Shown piece after piece: positions 41,492 through 49,178 of a stretch of 64,000 nucleotides of DNA. Numbering within the stretch: position 1 is the stretch's first letter; every line of letters begins with the position of its first letter. This DNA comes from Variovorax sp. TBS-050B (GTDB lineage: Bacteria; Pseudomonadota; Gammaproteobacteria; Burkholderiales; Burkholderiaceae_C): contig NZ_JARXYR010000002.1 of NCBI RefSeq assembly GCF_029893635.1, positions 3,385,001-3,449,000 on the forward strand, written 5' to 3'. Both the position numbers and the translations under genes were made by a program. Under the pieces are notes generated by a model, which was given only the letters and a program-made list of their open reading frames with translations, was not told the origin of the DNA and searched no databases.

Positions 41492-43282
41492 ATGAGCTAC
41501 ACCGCCCCCCTCAAGGACATGCTGTTCGACATCGAGCACCTGGCCAACATCGGCGAGATCGCCAGGCTGCCCGGCTTCGAGGACGCCGGCCTCGAAACCG
41601 CGCAGGCGGTGCTGGAGGAATGCGCGCGCTTCAACCAGGACGTGGTCGCGCCGCTGAACGTGGCGGGCGACCGCGAACCCTCGTCCTTCAAGGACGGCGC
41701 CGTCACGACCACGAAGGGCTTCAAGGAAGCCTTCGCGCAGTACGTGGCCGGCGGCTGGCAGGGGCTGCAGCATCCGGCGGACTTCGGCGGCCAGGGCCTG
41801 CCCAAGACCATCGGCGCGGCCTGCGGCGAGATGCTCAATTCGGCCAACATGAGCTTCGCGCTCTGCCCGCTCTTGAGCGACGGCGCCATCGAGGCGCTGC
41901 TCACCGCGGGCTCCGACGAACTCAAGGCCACCTACCTCGAGAAGCTCGTGAGCGGCCAGTGGACCGGCACCATGAACCTCACCGAGCCGCAGGCCGGCAG
42001 CGACCTCGCGCTGGTGCGCAGCCGCGCCGAGCCGCAGCCCGACGGCACCTACAAGGTCTTCGGCACCAAGATCTTCATCACCTACGGCGAGCACGACATG
42101 GCCGAGAACATCGTGCACCTCGTGCTCGCGCGCGTGAGCGGCGCGCCCGAGGGCGTGAAGGGCATCAGCCTGTTCGTGGTGCCGAAGTTCCTGGTCAATG
42201 CCGACGGCTCGCTCGGCGCGCGCAACGACGTGCACTGCGTGAGCATCGAGCACAAGATGGGCATCAAGGCCTCGCCGACCGCCGTGCTGCAGTACGGCGA
42301 CCACGGGGGCGCGGTGGGCTACCTCGTCGGCCAGGAGAACCGCGGGCTCGAGTACATGTTCATCATGATGAACTCGGCCCGCTATGCGGTCGGCATGCAG
42401 GGCATCGCGATCGCCGAGCGCGCCTACCAGCACGCCGTGGCCTATGCCAAGGACCGCGTGCAGAGCCGCCCGGTCGACGGCTCGATGAACGCGAGCGCGC
42501 CCATCATCCACCACCCCGACGTCAAGCGCATGCTCATGACCATGCGCGCCTACACCGAGGGCTGCCGCGCCATGGCCTCGGTGGCCGCCGCCGCCTACGA
42601 CGCCGCGCACCACCATCCCGACGCCGAGACGCGCAAGCAGAACCAGGCCTTCTACGAATTCATGGTGCCGCTCGTGAAGGGCTACAGCACCGAGATGAGC
42701 CTGGAGGTCACCTCGCTGGGCGTGCAGGTGCACGGCGGAATGGGCTTCATCGAGGAGACCGGCGCCGCGCAGTACTACCGCGACGCCAAGATCCTCACGA
42801 TCTACGAAGGCACCACCGCGATCCAGGCCAACGACCTGGTCGGCCGCAAGACCGCGCGCGACGGCGGCCAGACCGCGAAGGCGATCGCGGCGCAGATCGA
42901 GACCACCGAGGTCGAGCTCTCGCGGCTCGACGATCCGGCCGCGGCCGCGATGCACCGGCGCCTGAAGGCCGCGCGCGAGGCCTTCCTCGAAGTGGTGGAC
43001 TTCGTCGCGGGCCAGACCAAGGCGTCGCCCAACGCGGTGTTCGCGGGCAGCGTGCCCTACCTGATGCTCGCGGGCAACCTGGTGGCCGGCTGGCAGCTCG
43101 CGCGCTCGCTGATCATCGCGCGCGAACTCGCCTCGCGCAGCGTCGACACCGACTTCATGCAGGCCAAGATCGCGACCGCGCGCTTCTATGCCGAGCACAT
43201 CCTGAACAAGGCGCCGGGCCTGCGCGACAGCATCGTCGACGGCGCCGAGAGCGTGACGGGGCTGGCGCTCGAGGCCTTCTGA
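41492..43282 (+). CDS. Acyl-CoA dehydrogenase, long form (DmdC/AidB-like C-terminal domain)
   Basis: The protein has 596 residues, longer than classic acyl-CoA dehydrogenases (about 380) because of a C-terminal extension. Marks are GEMLNSANMSFALCPLL, GQWTGTMNLTEPQAGSDLAL, FGTKIFITYGEHDMAENI, LGVQVHGGMGFIEETGAAQY and ILTIYEGTTAIQANDLVGRK. The same architecture is found in 3-methylmercaptopropionyl-CoA dehydrogenase (DmdC) and long acyl-CoA enzymes, so the exact substrate is open. It should pass electrons to the EtfAB pair encoded just upstream. Confidence 0.93.
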   Translation: MSYTAPLKDMLFDIEHLANIGEIARLPGFEDAGLETAQAVLEECARFNQDVVAPLNVAGDREPSSFKDGAVTTTKGFKEAFAQYVAGGWQGLQHPADFGGQGLPKTIGAACGEMLNSANMSFALCPLLSDGAIEALLTAGSDELKATYLEKLVSGQWTGTMNLTEPQAGSDLALVRSRAEPQPDGTYKVFGTKIFITYGEHDMAENIVHLVLARVSGAPEGVKGISLFVVPKFLVNADGSLGARNDVHCVSIEHKMGIKASPTAVLQYGDHGGAVGYLVGQENRGLEYMFIMMNSARYAVGMQGIAIAERAYQHAVAYAKDRVQSRPVDGSMNASAPIIHHPDVKRMLMTMRAYTEGCRAMASVAAAAYDAAHHHPDAETRKQNQAFYEFMVPLVKGYSTEMSLEVTSLGVQVHGGMGFIEETGAAQYYRDAKILTIYEGTTAIQANDLVGRKTARDGGQTAKAIAAQIETTEVELSRLDDPAAAAMHRRLKAAREAFLEVVDFVAGQTKASPNAVFAGSVPYLMLAGNLVAGWQLARSLIIARELASRSVDTDFMQAKIATARFYAEHILNKAPGLRDSIVDGAESVTGLALEAF

Positions 43283-43283
43283 A

Positions 43284-43412
43284 ATCGGACATCCGAACGC
43301 AGAGGTCGCGAAGGTTACGCAGAAGTCGCAGAAGAAAAACCAAAATTTGTTTTCGGTCTTTTCTGCGACTTTCGCGTCGTTTTTGTCTTCCTTCTGCGTT
43401 CGGCTGTCCGAT
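43284..43412. repeat. Large imperfect palindrome with 11-nt-periodic arms
   Basis: The outer arms at 43284-43303 and 43393-43412 pair at 19 of 20 positions (ATCGGACA...CCGAACGCAGA). Inside, the left arm repeats a CGCAGA/GCGAAG theme about every 10-11 nt, and AGTCGCAGAA faces TTCTGCGACT. The centre is A/T-rich. It fills the gap between the acyl-CoA dehydrogenase and nitronate monooxygenase genes and would form a long hairpin in the transcript. It resembles dispersed CGCAGAGG-type intergenic repeats known in several bacterial groups. Confidence 0.75.
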
Positions 43413-43444
43413 CCCGCATTCCACAACCTTCCAGAGACAAGCAC

Positions 43445-44407
43445 ATGTCCAAGCTACCCCCGGTCCTCGCCAACCTGCCGCTGCCCATCATCGGCTCGCC
43501 GCTGTTCATCATCAGCAATCCCAAGCTCGTGATCGCGCAATGCAAGGCGGGCGTGGTCGGCTCGATGCCGGCGCTCAATGCGCGCCCCGCGGCGCAGCTC
43601 GAGGACTGGCTGGCCGAGATCACCGAGGAACTCGCGGCCTACAACAAGGCCAACCCGGACAGGCCCGCGGCGCCGTTCGCGATCAACCAGATCGTGCACA
43701 AGAGCAATGACCGGCTCGAGCACGACATGGAGATGGTCGTGAAGTACAAGGTGCCGATCGTCATCACCTCGCTGGGCGCGCGCACCGACGTGAACGACGC
43801 GGTGCACAGCTACGGCGGCGTCACGCTGCACGACATCATCAACAACAAGTTCGCGCAGAAGGCGATCGAGAAGGGCGCCGACGGCATCATCGCGGTGGCG
43901 GCCGGTGCCGGCGGCCACGCGGGCGTGAAGAGCCCGTTCGCCCTGGTGCAGGAGATCCGCCAGTGGTTCGACGGCCCGCTCGCGCTGTCGGGCTCCATCG
44001 CCACCGGGGGCGCAGTGCTCGCGGCACAGGCGATGGGCGCCGACTTCGCCTACATCGGCACCGCCTTCATCGCCACCGAGGAAGCGCGCGCGAGCGACGA
44101 GTACAAGCAGGCCATCGTCGACGGCACCTCGGACGACATCGTCTACTCGAACCTCTTCACCGGCGTGCACGGCAACTACCTCGCGCCGAGCATCGTCAAG
44201 GCCGGCATGGACCCGGCCAACCTGCCCGAAGGCGACGTGAAGACCATGAACTTCGGCGGCGGCGAGGGCAGCAAGGCCAAGGCCTGGAAGGACATCTGGG
44301 GTTCGGGCCAGGGCATCGGCGCCATTTCCGAGGTGGCGAGCGCGGCCGCCTACATCGAGAAGCTCAAGCGCGAATACCAGGAAGCAAGGCAGCGGCTCGC
44401 GCTTTGA
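43445..44407 (+). CDS. Nitronate monooxygenase family protein
   Basis: The protein has 320 residues, an FMN-binding TIM barrel. It opens with LPLPIIGSPLFIISNPKLVI. The characteristic phosphate/active block is AVAAGAGGHAGVKSPFALVQ, followed by LSGSIATGGAVLAAQAMGAD and AYIGTAFIATEEARAS. The family oxidises alkyl nitronates such as propionate-3-nitronate; many members have unproven substrates and some are enoyl reductases. The position after a fatty-acid-type dehydrogenase leaves both options open. The end is a helical tail (IEKLKREYQEARQRLAL). Confidence 0.9.
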   Translation: MSKLPPVLANLPLPIIGSPLFIISNPKLVIAQCKAGVVGSMPALNARPAAQLEDWLAEITEELAAYNKANPDRPAAPFAINQIVHKSNDRLEHDMEMVVKYKVPIVITSLGARTDVNDAVHSYGGVTLHDIINNKFAQKAIEKGADGIIAVAAGAGGHAGVKSPFALVQEIRQWFDGPLALSGSIATGGAVLAAQAMGADFAYIGTAFIATEEARASDEYKQAIVDGTSDDIVYSNLFTGVHGNYLAPSIVKAGMDPANLPEGDVKTMNFGGGEGSKAKAWKDIWGSGQGIGAISEVASAAAYIEKLKREYQEARQRLAL

Positions 44408-44412
44408 ACCCG

Positions 44413-45573
44413 GTGTCGCTTGCGGCGCCCGCCGCGGAGCCCGCGCAGCGCGGGCGCATGCCGCTGCTCGACATCGCCAAGGGCGTGGCCTGCGCGGTGA
44501 TCGTCGGCCATCACCTGGCACGCTACGGCACGATGCCCGCGGGTGCCTTCGCCGTCATGCCCGGCTTCCTCGGCTGGCTGGCCGAGGACGGCCGGCTCGC
44601 GGTGCAGGTCTTCCTCGTGATCGCGGGCTTCCTCGCGGCCGCCAGCCTGGCGCCCGACGGCATGCTGCGCGCCGACCGCTCGCCCGCCGCCCGCATCCTG
44701 CAGCGCTACGGCCGGCTCGCCATGCCGTACCTGGCCGCGCTCACGGTGTGCGTGCTCGTCGCGGCGTTCGCGCGGCCGTGGCTCGGCAGCGACGACGTGC
44801 CGGCCTCGCCCAGCATGGGCCAGTTGCTCGCACACGGCTTCCTGCTGCAGGACCTGCTCGACTACGAATCGCTCTCCACCGGCGTGTGGTACGTCGCGAT
44901 CGACTTCCAGCTCTTCGTGCTGGCGCTGGCATTGGTGAGCCTGCCGGCGATGTGGCGGCGCGCGCCGGCGGCCGGACCGGTCGCGGGCCGGGCGCGCTGG
45001 GGCGCCGTGGCGCTGGTGCTCGGCGCGGCGCTGGCCTCGCTGCTGCTCTTCAACCGGCGCGCCGACCTCGACGACACGGCGTTCTATTTCTTCGGCGCCT
45101 ACGGGCTCGGCATGCTGGTCTTCTGGATCGGCCGCGCCACGCGCACGAGCACCTGGCAGAGCGCGGTCGCGCTGCTGGCGCTCACGGGAGCGGGCGCGCT
45201 CCTGGTCGACTGGCGCAGCCGCATCGCGCTGGCGCTGGTGAGCGCGCTGCTGATCGCGATCGCGCAGCGCAGGAACTGGCTGTCGCTCGCAGGTCGGCCG
45301 GATTTCGCCATGCCGCTGCAGCGTCTCGGGCGGATCTCCTACTCGCTGTTCCTGATCCACTTTCCGGTGCTGCTCGCGACCAATGCCGTGGCGGCGGCCT
45401 GGGGCCCGCACGCGCCCTGGGTCGACGCGCTGGGCCTGCTCGCCACCTTTGCGCTCTCGGTGGCGGCTGCGCAAATGCTCTACCGCCGGGTGGAAGCGCG
45501 CCCGGCCTCGTGGCGCGCGGTGGCCGCGCTGTTCGCGGCGCTGATGCTGAGCGGGATGGTCGTCTCCGCCTGA
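44413..45573 (+). CDS. Membrane acyltransferase (acyltransferase 3 family)
   Basis: The protein is about 386 residues with around ten membrane spans. The family mark is PLLDIAKGVACAVIVGHHLA, with the catalytic-type His pair, and the C-terminal RISYSLFLIHFPVLLATNAV is also typical. It probably moves an acyl group to a sugar, lipid or cell-surface polymer. The start is uncertain: TTG at 44404 overlaps the previous stop, GTG at 44413 is used here, and ATG at 44458 is immediately before the conserved domain. No strong ribosome site helps to decide. Confidence 0.82.
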   Translation: MSLAAPAAEPAQRGRMPLLDIAKGVACAVIVGHHLARYGTMPAGAFAVMPGFLGWLAEDGRLAVQVFLVIAGFLAAASLAPDGMLRADRSPAARILQRYGRLAMPYLAALTVCVLVAAFARPWLGSDDVPASPSMGQLLAHGFLLQDLLDYESLSTGVWYVAIDFQLFVLALALVSLPAMWRRAPAAGPVAGRARWGAVALVLGAALASLLLFNRRADLDDTAFYFFGAYGLGMLVFWIGRATRTSTWQSAVALLALTGAGALLVDWRSRIALALVSALLIAIAQRRNWLSLAGRPDFAMPLQRLGRISYSLFLIHFPVLLATNAVAAAWGPHAPWVDALGLLATFALSVAAAQMLYRRVEARPASWRAVAALFAALMLSGMVVSA

Positions 45574-45630
45574 GCGGCCGGCCGTTCCTTGGGGTTGACG
45601 CCGGCGCCCGGGCACTCGATACTTAACCTC

Positions 45631-46080
45631 ATGGTTCACTCAGAAGATCAAGCCACCCTCGATGCGGTGTTCGCCGCGCTGTCGGACCCGACCCGGCGCG
45701 CCGTGCTCGAAACCCTGGGCGAGCGCAGTCTCAGCGTGACCGAACTCGCCGAGCCGCACGGCATGTCGCTGACCGGCTTCATGAAGCACCTGCGGGTGCT
45801 CGAGGACGCCGGTCTCATCTCGCGCACGAAGGCGGGCCGTATCGTGCGCTGCGAGCTGTCGCCGCAGCCGATGCAGGAGGCCGCCGTGTGGTTGTCGCGC
45901 TACGAGAAATTCTGGACCGGGCACCTCGATGCACTGGCGCGCTTTCTCTACCAGCAAGAGGAAACCGAATGGAAAAACCTGCCGCCCCCGCCACCGAGCG
46001 CCCCTCGCTCACGCTCCGCCGGCACTACCCCGTCGCCGCGGAAAAAGTCTGGCGCGCCTGGACCGAGCCGCAAGCGCTGA
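45631..46080 (+). CDS. ArsR-family winged-helix regulator
   Basis: The protein has 149 residues. The helix-turn-helix is clear: LDAVFAALSDPTRRAVLETL followed by SVTELAEPHGMSLTGFMKHL and VLEDAGLISRTKAGRI. It has no Cys metal-binding motif in the sensor helix, so it belongs to the group paired with SRPBCC proteins. The last about 37 residues are Pro/Ser/Arg-rich and overlap the next gene by 112 nt in another frame, so the functional protein may in effect end near FLYQQEETEW. Confidence 0.88.
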   Translation: MVHSEDQATLDAVFAALSDPTRRAVLETLGERSLSVTELAEPHGMSLTGFMKHLRVLEDAGLISRTKAGRIVRCELSPQPMQEAAVWLSRYEKFWTGHLDALARFLYQQEETEWKNLPPPPPSAPRSRSAGTTPSPRKKSGAPGPSRKR

Positions 46081-46430
46081 AGGCCTGGTTCGGGCCCGAA
46101 GAAATCGTCGAGGTGCCGATCGCCGAGGTCGACCTGCGCGTCGGCGGGCGGTTTCGCGTGCGCATGCATGCGGCCGACGGCGAGACGCACGAGGTGGGCG
46201 GCACCTACCTGGAGATCGTGCCGAACCGCAAGCTGGTCTTCAGCTGGGCCTGGCGCAGCACGCCCGAACGCGAATCGCGCGTGACGGTGCGCGTGGAGCC
46301 CGACGGCAGCGGCTGCGAACTCGTGCTGCTGCACGAGCAGTTCTTCGACGAGGCCGCGCGCGAAGGGCATCGCCACGGCTGGACCGGCGCGATCGACAAG
46401 CTCGGCCGCTGGCTCGTGCAGGCGGGCTGA
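45969..46430 (+). CDS. SRPBCC (AHSA1-type) ligand-binding protein
   Basis: The protein has 153 residues and starts MEKPAAPATERPSLTLRRHY. The AHSA1/START-like fold is shown by VAAEKVWRAWTEPQALKAWF followed by GPE, VGGRFRVRMHAADGETHEVG and GWTGAIDKLGRWL. Pairs of ArsR regulator and SRPBCC protein are common and may be a sensor-response unit, but no function is established. It starts inside the regulator gene, so translation is probably coupled. Confidence 0.88.
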   Translation: MEKPAAPATERPSLTLRRHYPVAAEKVWRAWTEPQALKAWFGPEEIVEVPIAEVDLRVGGRFRVRMHAADGETHEVGGTYLEIVPNRKLVFSWAWRSTPERESRVTVRVEPDGSGCELVLLHEQFFDEAAREGHRHGWTGAIDKLGRWLVQAG

Positions 46431-46495
46431 GCGCGGGCGCATTGCCCGCGCGCCGGCAAACACCCATACTGGCGGCTCCACGACGGGAGCCTTCC

Positions 46496-46687
46496 ATGAG
46501 CAACGAACTTCGCAAGAAGCTGCACGACCTGGCGGAACTCGCCGAGAACACCGCGGACCCGCAGACGAGGGCCATCATCGAGGCCATACGGCTGCAGACG
46601 GCCGTGCTGAACGAGCGGCTCTTCGCCATCGAACTGCAGGTCAACGCGCTCGCGCGGCGCATGGGCACGGAAGACGCACCCGGCTGA
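46496..46687 (+). CDS. Small helical protein of unknown function
   Basis: The protein has 63 residues from an ATG behind GACGGGAGC. It is almost entirely helical (NELRKKLHDLAELAENTADP, then RAIIEAIRLQTAVLNERLFA) with heptad-like hydrophobic spacing, so it could form a coiled coil. I do not recognise the family. It is flanked by the SRPBCC gene and aroC. Confidence 0.65.
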   Translation: MSNELRKKLHDLAELAENTADPQTRAIIEAIRLQTAVLNERLFAIELQVNALARRMGTEDAPG

Positions 46688-46720
46688 GGGGCCGCCGCTT
46701 TGTGGGGATAATCCCTCCCC

Positions 46721-47842
46721 ATGAGCGGCAACACCTTCGGAACTCTCTTCGCGGTCACCAATTTCGGCGAGTCGCACGGCCCGGCCATCGGCTGCGTGAT
46801 CGACGGTTGCCCGCCGGGCATGGCGCTCAGCGAAGCCGACATCCAGGGCGACCTCGACCGCCGCCGCCCGGGCACCAGCCGCCACGTCACCCAGCGCAAC
46901 GAACCCGACGCGGTGCAGATCCTCTCGGGCGTCTACGAAGGCAAGACCACCGGCACCCCGATCGCGCTGCTGATCCAGAACACCGACCAGCGCAGCAAGG
47001 ACTACGGCCAGATCGCCCAGCAGTTCCGCCCCGGGCATGCCGACTACACCTACTGGAAGAAATACGGCATCCGCGATCCGCGCGGCGGCGGGCGCTCCTC
47101 GGCGCGCCTCACGGCGCCCATGGTCGCGGCCGGCGCGGTCGCCAAGAAGTGGCTGGCCGAGCGGCACGGCATCGCGTTCCGCGGCTGCATGACGCAGATC
47201 GGCGAGATCGCGATCCCGTTCGAGAGTTGGGACCATGTGCCCCACAACCCCTTCTTCGCGCCGATCGCCGACGTGAGCGAACTCGAGGCCTACATGGACC
47301 GGCTGCGCAAGGCCGGCGACTCCTGCGGCGCGCGCCTGCGCGTCACCGCCACCGGCATGCCGGTGGGCCTGGGCGAGCCGCTGTTCGACAAGCTCGACGC
47401 CGAGATCGCCTACGCGATGATGGGCATCAACGCGGTCAAGGCGGTGGAGATCGGCGCCGGCTTCGACAGCGTGACGCAGCGCGGCACCACGCACGGCGAC
47501 TCGATCACGCCGAGCGGCTTCGTCACCAACAACGCGGGCGGCATCCTCGGCGGCATCAGCACGGGGCAGGATCTCGAGGTGAGCATCGCGATCAAGCCGA
47601 CGAGCTCGATCATCAGCCCGCGCCAGTCGGTCGACATCCACAACAACCCCGTCGAGGTGGTCACCAAGGGCCGCCACGATCCCTGCGTCGGCATCCGCGC
47701 CACGCCCATCGCCGAGGCCATGCTCGCGCTCGTCGTCATGGAGCACGTGCTGCGCCACCGCGCCCAATGCGGCGACGTGCAGCATGACAGGGCCGACGCG
47801 GCGGAAGCCGCGGCGGCGTCGCCCAAGGCGTCCTTCCTCTAG
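46721..47842 (+). CDS. aroC: Chorismate synthase
   Basis: The protein has 373 residues, standard for AroC, and converts 5-enolpyruvylshikimate-3-phosphate to chorismate using reduced FMN. Signatures are [38 protein letters not shown] and [20 protein letters not shown], plus [20 protein letters not shown]. It is the last step of the shikimate pathway. The TAG stop overlaps the GTG start of the following transporter by one base. A GGATAATCC at about 46705 may be part of its promoter. Confidence 0.97.
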   Translation: MSGNTFGTLFAVTNFGESHGPAIGCVIDGCPPGMALSEADIQGDLDRRRPGTSRHVTQRNEPDAVQILSGVYEGKTTGTPIALLIQNTDQRSKDYGQIAQQFRPGHADYTYWKKYGIRDPRGGGRSSARLTAPMVAAGAVAKKWLAERHGIAFRGCMTQIGEIAIPFESWDHVPHNPFFAPIADVSELEAYMDRLRKAGDSCGARLRVTATGMPVGLGEPLFDKLDAEIAYAMMGINAVKAVEIGAGFDSVTQRGTTHGDSITPSGFVTNNAGGILGGISTGQDLEVSIAIKPTSSIISPRQSVDIHNNPVEVVTKGRHDPCVGIRATPIAEAMLALVVMEHVLRHRAQCGDVQHDRADAAEAAAASPKASFL

Positions 47843-49035
47843 TGTCGACGCAGCCACCCGTGGCTGCCGGGCGCGGCCACCTGCTGGCATTCGCTGGCCT
47901 GTCGGCCAGCTATTTCGCGCACATCGGCTTCTTCAATCCCTACCTGCCGCTCTGGCTGAAGGACCTCGGCCTGCCGATCTTCACGATCAGCCTGCTGGCC
48001 TCGGTGCAGTCGATCACGCGCGTGTTCGCGCCCTACGCCTGGGGCGCGCTCAGCGACCACACCGGCCACCGCGTGATGCTGCTGCGCATCAGCGCGGCGG
48101 TGGCGCTGGCCAGCTCCTTCGGCCTCTGGTGGCATGGCGGCGCGTGGTGGCTGGCGCTGGTGCTGCTGGTGATGTTCACCCACACCAGCTCGATGATGTC
48201 GCTCACCGAGGCGGCCATGGCGCAGCTGGTGGCCGGCGACTGGGGCCGCTACGGACGCATCCGGCTGTGCGGGTCGGCGGGCTTCCTGGTGACGGTGTTC
48301 ATCGCGGGCGAATGGTTCGAGCATTTCGGCATGAAGCACTTTCCGGCCTGGGCGGCGGGCACGCTCGCCGTGGTGTTGATCGCGACGCTCAAGCTGCCCG
48401 ACGTGCGCGATCCGGTCACGGCGCATGACGCCGCCAGCGAGCCGATCGGGCCGGTGCTGCGCATTCCGGCGGTGCGCTGGTTCTTCGCGTCGCTGTTCTT
48501 CCAGGTGATGTCGCACTTCTCGGTGTACGCCTTCTTCTCGCTCTACCTCGATGCACTCGGCTACGGCAAGAGCACCATCGGCCTGCTGTGGGCGCTGTCG
48601 GTGGTGGCCGAGATCGTCTGGTTCTTCCTGCAGGGGCGGCTGATCGGGCTGCTGCCGATGCCGCGCTGGATGCTGGTGTGCGGCATCGCGGCGGTCGCGC
48701 GCCTGGGCCTGACCGCAGGGCTGGGCGGCTGGATCGCTGCGCTGGTGGTGGCGCAGTGGCTGCACGCGCTGAGCTTCGCGGCGCATCACACGACCTGCAT
48801 CGCGGTGGTCTCGCGGCGTTTTCCGGGCCGGCTGCGCGGGCGCGGGCAGGCGCTGTTCACCGTGATCGGCTACGGCTTCGGCGGGGTGCTCGGCGTGCTG
48901 CTCGGCGGGGCGGTGGCGCAGGAGTTCGGCTACCGCACGATGTTTGCGGCGGCGGCCTTGCTGGCGGTGCTTGGCAGCTTGTGTGCCTGGCGGGTGGTCA
49001 AGCTGGAGCAGGCGGAGCGGGCCGCCGGCGTCTGA
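47842..49035 (+). CDS. MFS transporter (MFS_1-like / nucleoside-H+ symporter type)
   Basis: The protein has 397 residues from a GTG at the aroC stop, with twelve predicted spans. The opening GLSASYFAHIGFFNPYLPLW resembles the LacY/NupG/HcaT group of MFS proteins. The loop 2-3 motif is GALSDHTGHRVMLLRISAAV. The substrate is unknown; HcaT-like members move aromatic acids, which would fit next to aroC, but that is only positional inference. Confidence 0.88.
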   Translation: MSTQPPVAAGRGHLLAFAGLSASYFAHIGFFNPYLPLWLKDLGLPIFTISLLASVQSITRVFAPYAWGALSDHTGHRVMLLRISAAVALASSFGLWWHGGAWWLALVLLVMFTHTSSMMSLTEAAMAQLVAGDWGRYGRIRLCGSAGFLVTVFIAGEWFEHFGMKHFPAWAAGTLAVVLIATLKLPDVRDPVTAHDAASEPIGPVLRIPAVRWFFASLFFQVMSHFSVYAFFSLYLDALGYGKSTIGLLWALSVVAEIVWFFLQGRLIGLLPMPRWMLVCGIAAVARLGLTAGLGGWIAALVVAQWLHALSFAAHHTTCIAVVSRRFPGRLRGRGQALFTVIGYGFGGVLGVLLGGAVAQEFGYRTMFAAAALLAVLGSLCAWRVVKLEQAERAAGV

Positions 49036-49178
49036 AGTCGTCCGCTGCCGGCATTGCAAATGTCAATGCAGCGAGGGGACAGGCCGAGTCATTGAGTTGA
49101 GACGAAAGTTTCACGTGCTCTCCATGGCCGTGTCACTGTGCGTTTCTACGCTGTCGGCTTTTCAACGCGCTCTTCGAC

